A stretch of 64,000 nucleotides of DNA from Nevskia sp. (lineage in GTDB: Bacteria; Pseudomonadota; Gammaproteobacteria; Nevskiales; Nevskiaceae). Position 1 is the stretch's first letter. Each line of letters opens with the position of its first letter. Location: positions 1 through 64,000 of the forward strand of contig JARLJS010000006.1 in the NCBI GenBank assembly GCA_031291075.1. Direction: 5' to 3'. Below, piece by piece: positions 58,879-64,000 of the stretch. A model generated the notes under the pieces. That model did no database searches. It was not told where the DNA came from and saw nothing but the letters and a program-made list of their open reading frames with translations. The position numbers and the translations under genes are program-made.

Positions 58879-59919
58879 ATGTCGTTTCGAGTATTGCGCC
58901 GCCTGCTGCCGCCCGCGCTGAGCCTGCCGCTCGCCGGGTGCGGAGGCGTGATCCTGCGTCCCGCCGGGGACGTGGCCCTGCAGCAGCGCGACCTGATCGT
59001 GGCTTCCACGGTGCTGATGCTGCTGATCGTGGTGCCGGTGATGGCGCTGACGGCGTTCTTCGCCTGGCGCTACCGCGCCTCCAAGCCGCGGGCGGACTAC
59101 GACCCCGAGTGGGACCATTCGACCGCGCTGGAGCTGGTGATCTGGTCGGCGCCGCTGGTGATCATCATCGCGCTGGGGGCGATGACCTGGATCGGCACGC
59201 ATACGCTGGACCCGTTCCGCAAGGTGTCGCGGCTGGCGGCGGGACAGCCGCTGCCGGCGGGGGTGAAGCCGCTGCGGGTGCAGGTGGTGGCGCTGGACTG
59301 GAAGTGGCTGTTCCTTTACCCGGATTACGGCATCGCCAGCGTCAACGAGATGGCGGCGCCGGTGGACGTGCCGATCGATTTCCAGATCACGGCGTCGTCG
59401 GTGATGAATTCGTTCGCGGTGCCGGCGCTGGCGGGGCAGGTGTACGCGATGCCGGCGATGGAGACGGCGCTGCACGCGGTGATCAACCGGCCGGGCACCT
59501 ACGAGGGTTTCTCCGGCAACTACAGCGGCGCGGGTTTCTCCGGCATGCGCTTCCACGTGATGGGCGTGAACCAGGGCGAGTTCGAGCGCTGGGTGCGGGT
59601 GACGCGGGAGACCGGCGGCAGGCTGGGTCGCGACGATTACCTGGCGCTGGCGAAGCCGAGCGAGAACGAGCCGGTGCGGCGCTACGCCAGCGTGGCGCCG
59701 GGGCTGTACGACGCGATCGTGAATTTCTGCGCGGCGCCGGGGCAGATGTGCCGGCGCGAGATGCATGCGATCGACGCCCGCGGCGGGCTGGGCCTGGCGG
59801 GAGTGGGCAACGTGGGCGGCGGCGGCGCGGCGGGCGTGGGCTCGACCGGGGCGCTGGCGCTGTGCGCGTCGCCCTTGCAGCAGCCGGTGGTGGCGATGTC
59901 GCCGGTGGCGGGGCGATGA
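58879..59919 (+). CDS. cyoA: Cytochrome bo3 ubiquinol oxidase subunit II
   Basis: 346 aa. Lipoprotein signal (LSLPLAGCG), then two TM helices (VASTVLMLLIVVPVMALTAF; ALELVIWSAPLVIIIALGAM) and a periplasmic cupredoxin-like domain lacking the CuA ligands, as expected for a quinol oxidase (VVALDWKWLFLYPDYGIASV, SSVMNSFAVPALAGQVYAMP). The C-terminus has a Gly-rich stretch (GLAGVGNVGGGGAAGVGSTG). No strong Shine-Dalgarno. It is separated from cyoB by 482 bp of repeats, unusual for this operon. Confidence 0.92.
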   Translation: MSFRVLRRLLPPALSLPLAGCGGVILRPAGDVALQQRDLIVASTVLMLLIVVPVMALTAFFAWRYRASKPRADYDPEWDHSTALELVIWSAPLVIIIALGAMTWIGTHTLDPFRKVSRLAAGQPLPAGVKPLRVQVVALDWKWLFLYPDYGIASVNEMAAPVDVPIDFQITASSVMNSFAVPALAGQVYAMPAMETALHAVINRPGTYEGFSGNYSGAGFSGMRFHVMGVNQGEFERWVRVTRETGGRLGRDDYLALAKPSENEPVRRYASVAPGLYDAIVNFCAAPGQMCRREMHAIDARGGLGLAGVGNVGGGGAAGVGSTGALALCASPLQQPVVAMSPVAGR

Positions 59920-60012
59920 GCGTGGGGCGGGTGCGGTCCACCGTGCCTGCCGTGCGCAACCGCGTGGGCGCGCTTCGCTTTGCCCGCCCTGCGGGGCTGC
60001 CCTCATCCGGCG

Positions 60013-60168
60013 CTTCGCGCCACCTTCTCCCAGAGGGAGAAGGGATTGGTACGTCGCGCCACCTTCTCCCAGAGGGAGAAGGGATTGGCACGTCGCGTCA
60101 CCTTCTCCCAGGGGGAGAAGGGATTGGCACGTCGCGTCACCTTCTCCCAGGGGGAGAAGGGATTGGCA
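60013..60168. repeat. Tandem array, 4 x 39 bp
   Basis: Units start at 60013, 60052, 60091 and 60130. Each carries the hairpin CCTTCTCCCAGAGGGAGAAG (G in place of A in the last two) and a GGATTGGCACGTCGCG spacer. Copies 3 and 4 are identical over nearly the full length, so the array grew recently. Confidence 0.9.
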
Positions 60169-60235
60169 TGGCGGGCTGCGGACGCCATGGCGCTATGAGC
60201 GTGGAGCGGTTGCAGGTCTGACGAGGACATGTCGT

Positions 60236-60346
60236 TCCCCCCTCCCGCTTGCGGGAGAGGGCTGGGGGAGAGGGGCTTTTGATTGAACGGAAAGCCCCTC
60301 TCCCGGCCCTGCGGGCCACCCTCTCCCGCATGCTGGAGAGGGGATG
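60236..60346. repeat. Family C pair upstream of cyoB
   Basis: CCTCCCGCTTGCGGGAGAGG, then AAAGCCCCTCTCCCGGCCC and TCTCCCGCATGCTGGAGAGG. Confidence 0.7.
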
Positions 60347-60401
60347 GGTGAACGCGCTTCAATCGAGGTTGTACGGGTACTGATTTTTTCGGATTTCGAC
60401 G

Positions 60402-62405
60402 ATGCAAGACCGCGCCGCTTTCCTTCATTTCCTGTTCGGCCGCCTGGGCTGGGACGCGATTCCCTATGACGTGCCGATCCTGGTGTATACGTTCGCGGTG
60501 GTGGCCGTGCTGGGCGCGGCGCTGCTGGGGGCGATCACTTATTCCGGCAAGTGGGGCTACCTGTGGCGGGAGTGGTTCACCAGCGTGGACCACAAGAAGA
60601 TCGGCATCATGTACGTGGTGCTGGGGGTGATCATGCTGCTGCGCGGCTTTGCCGACGCGGCGATGATGCGCATCCAGCAGGCGATGGCCTTCGGCGGCTC
60701 GCTGGGCTACCTGCCGCCGCATCACTACGACCAGATCTTCACGGCGCACGGCGTGATCATGATCTTCTTCGTGGCGATGCCGCTGGTGGTGGGGCTGATG
60801 AACGTGGTGATGCCGCTGCAGATCGGCGCGCGCGACGTGGCGTTCCCGTTCCTCAACAACTTCAGCTTCTGGATGACGGTGGCGGGGGCGGTGCTGGTGA
60901 TGCTGTCGCTGTTCGTGGGCGAGTTCGCGCGCACCGGCTGGCTGGCGTACCCGCCCTTGTCGGGCATCGTCTACAGCCCGGACGTGGGGGTGGACTATTA
61001 CATCTGGTCGCTGCAGATCGCCGGCGTGGGGACCTTGCTGTCCGGCGTGAACATGGTGGTGACGATCGTGAAGATGCGGGCGCCGGGCATGACGCTGATG
61101 AAGATGCCGATCTTCACCTGGACGGCGCTGTGCACCAACGTGCTGATCGTGGCGGCGTTCCCGGTGCTGACGGCGGTGCTGGCGCTGCTGTCGCTGGACC
61201 GTTACGTGGGCACGCATTTCTTCACCAACGACCTCGGCGGCAACGCCATGATGTACGTGAACCTGATCTGGATCTGGGGCCACCCGGAGGTGTACATCCT
61301 GATCCTGCCGGTGTTCGGGGTGTTTTCCGAGGTGGTGTCCACGTTCTGCGGCAAGAAGCTGTTCGGCTATGCCTCGATGGTGTACGCCACGGTGGTGATC
61401 ACCATCCTGTCGTACCTGGTGTGGCTGCACCATTTCTTCACCATGGGCTCGGGGGCGAGCGTGAACTCGTTCTTCGGCATCACCACCATGATCATCTCGA
61501 TCCCGACCGGGGCGAAGATGTTCAACTGGCTGTTCACCATGTACCGCGGCCGCATCCGCTTCGAGGTGCCGATGCTGTGGACGATGGGCTTCATGCTGAC
61601 CTTCGTGGTGGGCGGCATGACGGGGGTGCTGCTGGCGGTGCCGCCGGCGGACTTCGAGCTGCACAACAGCCTGTTCCTGATCGCGCATTTCCATAACGTG
61701 ATCATCGGCGGGGTGGTGTTCGGGCTGTTCGCGGGGATCAACTACTGGTTCCCCAAGGCGATGGGCTTCAAGCTGGATCCGTTCTGGGGCAAGGTGTCGT
61801 TCTGGTTCTGGCTGGCGGGTTACTGGTTCGCCTTCACGCCGCTGTACGTGCTGGGGCTGATGGGGGTGACGCGGCGGCTGAGCCACTTCGACGATCCCAG
61901 CCTGCAGATCTGGTTCCAGATCGCGGCGTTCGGCGCGGTGCTGATCTTCATCGGCATCCTGGCGCTGCTGATGCAGATCTACGTGAGTTTCCGCCGCCGC
62001 GAGGCGCTGCGCGATACGACCGGCGATCCCTGGGGCGGGCGCACGCTGGAGTGGTCCACCGCCTCGCCGGCGCCGGACTACAACTTCGCCTTCACGCCGC
62101 TGGTGCACGACCAGGACGCCTGGGCGGACATGAAGCGGCGGGGCTACGAGCGGCCGCTGCGGGGCTTCATCCCGATCCACATGCCGAAGAACACCGGCGC
62201 CGGCTTCATCCTGGCCATGCTGGCGATGGCGAGCGGCTTCGGCCTGATCTGGCACATCTGGTGGCTGGCGGGCGGGGCGTTCTTCGCCATGATCGCCGCC
62301 ACCATCGCCCATACCTTCAATTACGACCGCGACTTCCACATCCCCGCCGAGGAGGTGGAGCGGGTGGAAGCCGGGCGCACGCTGCTGCTGGCGCAGCAGG
62401 CCTGA
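60402..62405 (+). CDS. cyoB: Cytochrome bo3 ubiquinol oxidase subunit I
   Basis: 667 aa, about 15 TM helices. Heme-copper oxidase core that reduces O2 to water and pumps protons. Heme b ligand in [12 protein letters not shown], CuB His with cross-linked Tyr in [12 protein letters not shown], CuB His pair in LHHFFTMG, K-channel Lys in PTGAKMFNW, and heme ligands in [10 protein letters not shown] are all present. The N-terminus ([12 protein letters not shown]) is typical of CyoB. It lies 11 bp before cyoC. Confidence 0.97.
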   Translation: MQDRAAFLHFLFGRLGWDAIPYDVPILVYTFAVVAVLGAALLGAITYSGKWGYLWREWFTSVDHKKIGIMYVVLGVIMLLRGFADAAMMRIQQAMAFGGSLGYLPPHHYDQIFTAHGVIMIFFVAMPLVVGLMNVVMPLQIGARDVAFPFLNNFSFWMTVAGAVLVMLSLFVGEFARTGWLAYPPLSGIVYSPDVGVDYYIWSLQIAGVGTLLSGVNMVVTIVKMRAPGMTLMKMPIFTWTALCTNVLIVAAFPVLTAVLALLSLDRYVGTHFFTNDLGGNAMMYVNLIWIWGHPEVYILILPVFGVFSEVVSTFCGKKLFGYASMVYATVVITILSYLVWLHHFFTMGSGASVNSFFGITTMIISIPTGAKMFNWLFTMYRGRIRFEVPMLWTMGFMLTFVVGGMTGVLLAVPPADFELHNSLFLIAHFHNVIIGGVVFGLFAGINYWFPKAMGFKLDPFWGKVSFWFWLAGYWFAFTPLYVLGLMGVTRRLSHFDDPSLQIWFQIAAFGAVLIFIGILALLMQIYVSFRRREALRDTTGDPWGGRTLEWSTASPAPDYNFAFTPLVHDQDAWADMKRRGYERPLRGFIPIHMPKNTGAGFILAMLAMASGFGLIWHIWWLAGGAFFAMIAATIAHTFNYDRDFHIPAEEVERVEAGRTLLLAQQA

Positions 62406-62416
62406 GGCTTCGATCC

Positions 62417-63043
62417 ATGCACGCCACCGAAACGATGAGCAGCGCCGCGCCGGCGCAGGGTTTTTACCTGGCCGAGGAGCATCATCCCGAGAACGGGACG
62501 ATGCTGGGGTTCTGGATCTACCTGATGAGCGACTGCCTCATCTTCGCGGTGCTGTTCGCGATGTATGGGGTGCTGGGCCGCAATTACGCGGCGGGGCCGG
62601 GGCCGAAGGACCTGTTCGAGCTGCCGACGGTGGCGGTGAACACCTCGATGCTGCTGCTGTCGTCGATCACCTACGGCTTCGCCATGCTGGAGATGGCGCG
62701 GATGCGCAAGGGGGCGACGCTGCTCTGGCTGGCGATCACCGGGGCGTTCGGCGCGGCCTTCGTGACGCTGGAGCTGGTGGAGTTCGCACAGTTCATCCAC
62801 GAGGGCGCGGGGCCGTGGCGCAGCGCGTTCCTGTCGTCGTTCTTCACGCTGGTGGGCACGCACGGGCTGCACGTGAGCTTCGGCATCGTGTGGCTGATCA
62901 CGCTGATGGTGCAGGTGACGCGGCACGGGCTGACGCCGACCAACCAGCGGCGGCTGAGCTGCCTGAGCCTGTTCTGGCACTTCCTGGACGTGGTCTGGAT
63001 CGGCGTGTTCACCTTCGTTTACCTGATGGGAGTGCTGCGATGA
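62417..63043 (+). CDS. cyoC: Cytochrome bo3 ubiquinol oxidase subunit III
   Basis: 208 aa with five TM helices: GTMLGFWIYLMSDCLIFAVL, NTSMLLLSSITYGFAMLEMA, then GTHGLHVSFGIVWLITLMVQ and FWHFLDVVWIGVFTFVYLMG. It stabilises subunit I. Its stop overlaps the cyoD ATG (ATGA). Confidence 0.95.
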   Translation: MHATETMSSAAPAQGFYLAEEHHPENGTMLGFWIYLMSDCLIFAVLFAMYGVLGRNYAAGPGPKDLFELPTVAVNTSMLLLSSITYGFAMLEMARMRKGATLLWLAITGAFGAAFVTLELVEFAQFIHEGAGPWRSAFLSSFFTLVGTHGLHVSFGIVWLITLMVQVTRHGLTPTNQRRLSCLSLFWHFLDVVWIGVFTFVYLMGVLR

Positions 63044-63459
63044 GCGCCGCCACCGAGCAGGCCGGCGACGACCGGCTGGATCCGCGCCATGTCCACGGCC
63101 ACGACGAGCACGGCCACGGCTCCGGCGCGGCGCACGGCAGCTTCAAGGGTTACATGACGGGGTTCCTGCTGTCGGTGGTGCTGACGGCGGTGCCGTTCTG
63201 GCTGGTGATGGGCAAGGTGATCCCGAACGCGCAGGCGACCACGGCGATCGTGCTGGCGTTCGCGGTGGTGCAGATCCTGGTGCACATGGTGTATTTCCTG
63301 CACCTGAATACGCGCTCGGAAGGGGGCTGGAATATGCTGGCGCTGATCTTCACCATGGTGCTGGTGGTGATCACGTTGAGCGGCTCGCTATGGGTGATGT
63401 ATCACATGGATACGAACATGATGCCGGTGTCGCCGGGGGCGATGCGCAATATGCCGTGA
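63040..63459 (+). CDS. cyoD: Cytochrome bo3 ubiquinol oxidase subunit IV
   Basis: 139 aa. Three TM helices (TGFLLSVVLTAVPFWLVM; TAIVLAFAVVQILVHMVYFL; LALIFTMVLVVITLSGSLWV). The N-terminus has six His in about 18 residues (RHVHGHDEHGHGSGAAHG), richer than in E. coli CyoD and possibly metal-binding. Small assembly subunit of the oxidase. Confidence 0.93.
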   Translation: MSAATEQAGDDRLDPRHVHGHDEHGHGSGAAHGSFKGYMTGFLLSVVLTAVPFWLVMGKVIPNAQATTAIVLAFAVVQILVHMVYFLHLNTRSEGGWNMLALIFTMVLVVITLSGSLWVMYHMDTNMMPVSPGAMRNMP

Positions 63460-63539
63460 GTGCGGCCCTCGGCCGTGCCCCTCTCCCGGCCCTGCGGGCC
63501 ACCCTCTGCTGCAAGTCTGTAGGGCGGGCTGCGCCCGCC

Positions 63540-63586
63540 GATGAGGGCGCGCCGGGTCGGCGGGCACGGCCCGCCCTACGGGTGCT
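63540..63586. repeat. Family F repeat, copy 1 of a 47-bp pair
   Basis: Starts GATGAGGGCGCGCCGGGTCG and ends CCCTACGGGTGCT; two mismatches with the copy at 63690-63736. Confidence 0.75.
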
Positions 63587-63605
63587 CCCGGGGAGAGAGG
63601 GGATG

Positions 63606-63682
63606 CTGAGGTCCCTAGGGTGGGCCAAGCGTAGCGTGCCCACGGTGCGCGTCCGCGTGGGCACGGCCTGCGGGGGCTGGGC
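63606..63682. repeat. Family B repeat
   Basis: AGGGTGGGCCAAGCGTAGCG, then GTCCGCGTGGGCACGGCCTG. Confidence 0.6.
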
Positions 63683-63689
63683 GCTTGCT

Positions 63690-63736
63690 GATGAGGGCGC
63701 GGCGGGTCGGCGGGCACGGCGCGCCCTACGGGTGCT
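63690..63736. repeat. Family F repeat, copy 2 of a 47-bp pair
   Basis: Ends 3 bp before the SURF1 ATG, so it may supply the leader of that gene's mRNA. Confidence 0.75.
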
Positions 63737-63739
63737 GGG

Positions 63740-64000
63740 ATGAGGCTGCGGCTGGTGGTGTGGATGGTTGCGGCCGTGGTGCTGTTCGCGGGCTTTGCCG
63801 CGTTGGGGACCTGGCAGGTGCAGCGGCTGGCGTGGAAGCTGGAGCTGATCGCACGGGTGGAGGCGCGCCTGCGGGCGGCGCCGGAAGCTGCGCCGCCGCG
63901 TGCGCAGTGGGGGGGCATTACCAATCGGGACGAGTACCGCAGGCTGTGCCTGGACGGGACGTTTCTGCACGAGCGCGAGACGCTGGTGCAGGCGGTGACG
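63740..64000 (+). CDS. SURF1-family oxidase assembly protein, N-terminal part
   Basis: 87 codons, cut by the window end. N-terminal TM helix (LVVWMVAAVVLFAGFAALGT) followed by the SURF1 signature WQVQRLAWKLELIARVEARL and later EYRRLCLDGTFLHERETLV. SURF1 proteins assist heme insertion into subunit I of heme-copper oxidases, fitting its position after cyoD. Confidence 0.88.
   Translation, partial: MRLRLVVWMVAAVVLFAGFAALGTWQVQRLAWKLELIARVEARLRAAPEAAPPRAQWGGITNRDEYRRLCLDGTFLHERETLVQAVT

Larger units (their letters stand above)
59920..60401. other. 482-bp repeat-filled gap inside the cyo operon
   Basis: From left to right: a family B fragment (59960-59992), the 4 x 39 bp array, a family C pair (60236-60346), then about 55 bp before cyoB. 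No gene is seen. Confidence 0.7.
63460..63739. other. 280-bp repeat block between cyoD and the SURF1 gene
   Basis: Family C, F and B elements follow one another (63472, 63525, 63606, 63690). No gene, including cyoE, is found in it. Confidence 0.65.

Noticed and set aside
60013-60168. CRISPR-like array
   Set aside because: The four 39-bp units are head-to-tail with no unique spacers, and no cas gene is in the window.
58879-63459. aa3- or caa3-type cytochrome c oxidase
   Set aside because: Subunit II lacks the CuA ligands and has the lipoprotein N-terminus of CyoA. The gene order cyoABCD fits a quinol oxidase.

Overview
The window is GC-rich, densely coded bacterial chromosome. The gene set (cytochrome bo3 oxidase cyoABCD with SURF1, katG with an OxyR-type box, YbiI-type DksA, GGDEF/EAL proteins, brnTA, a RAYT with REP elements) points to a gammaproteobacterium, perhaps of the Nevskiales/Xanthomonadales kind. 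That placement is inference and was not tested. No rRNA or tRNA was recognised.

Layout. 1-9.4 kb: the edge of an IS110-type element, a yidD with a cysteine-rich tail, a DUF2330/RnfD-like pair, a metallo-beta-lactamase-fold hydrolase, a DksA/TraR zinc-finger protein, katG, an orphan CHASE3 histidine kinase and an ABM-domain protein. 9.5-15.5 kb: a LysR regulator divergent from a YbfB-type MFS gene whose frame runs on, through a neighbouring gene's frameshift, into that gene; then a PHA-synthase-like hydrolase and a nitrobindin-like protein. 15.6-20.2 kb: a BchE-like B12/radical-SAM gene paired with a lipid II flippase (Amj), and a retropepsin-like protease divergent from a DUF2975/XRE pair. 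20.3-30.2 kb: mixed housekeeping and envelope genes (phosphoglycolate phosphatase, flavin reductase, LprI-like protein, adenylate cyclase, GyrI-like protein, MDR dehydrogenase, lipoproteins). 30.2-40 kb: a small gene with phage-type operators, a frameshifted DUF305 gene with an LVIVD propeller protein, a large secreted protein, haloalkane dehalogenase, a RAYT flanked by inverted REPs, an EXORDIUM-like secreted protein and brnTA. 40.0-43.8 kb: a compact phage-derived cassette (CI/LexA-type repressor, DUF1376 replication protein, DnaB-type helicase, Q-like protein) with no integrase or virion genes. 44.8-57 kb: three c-di-GMP proteins, an SDR, an HCCA isomerase, a TetR regulator, a paralogue of the large secreted protein and an outer-membrane protein. 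57.2-64 kb: an MFS transporter, cyoABCD and the start of a SURF1 gene.

Three points stand out. First, the phage-type repressor at 40022-40759 faces three 15-bp operators of the form GTAAG-N5-CTTAC, and the same operator and promoter layout recurs 10 kb away in front of an unknown gene (30267-30677). This suggests a small, possibly SOS-inducible regulon. Second, about 18 copies of a short GTAG-type REP palindrome are scattered between genes, with a RAYT transposase sitting between two inverted copies. Third, a brnT toxin gene is present whose expected ATG reads ACG, so ordinary start-codon searches miss it. Several other interspersed hairpin families fill most gaps longer than 100 bp, including a 4 x 39 bp tandem array between cyoA and cyoB.
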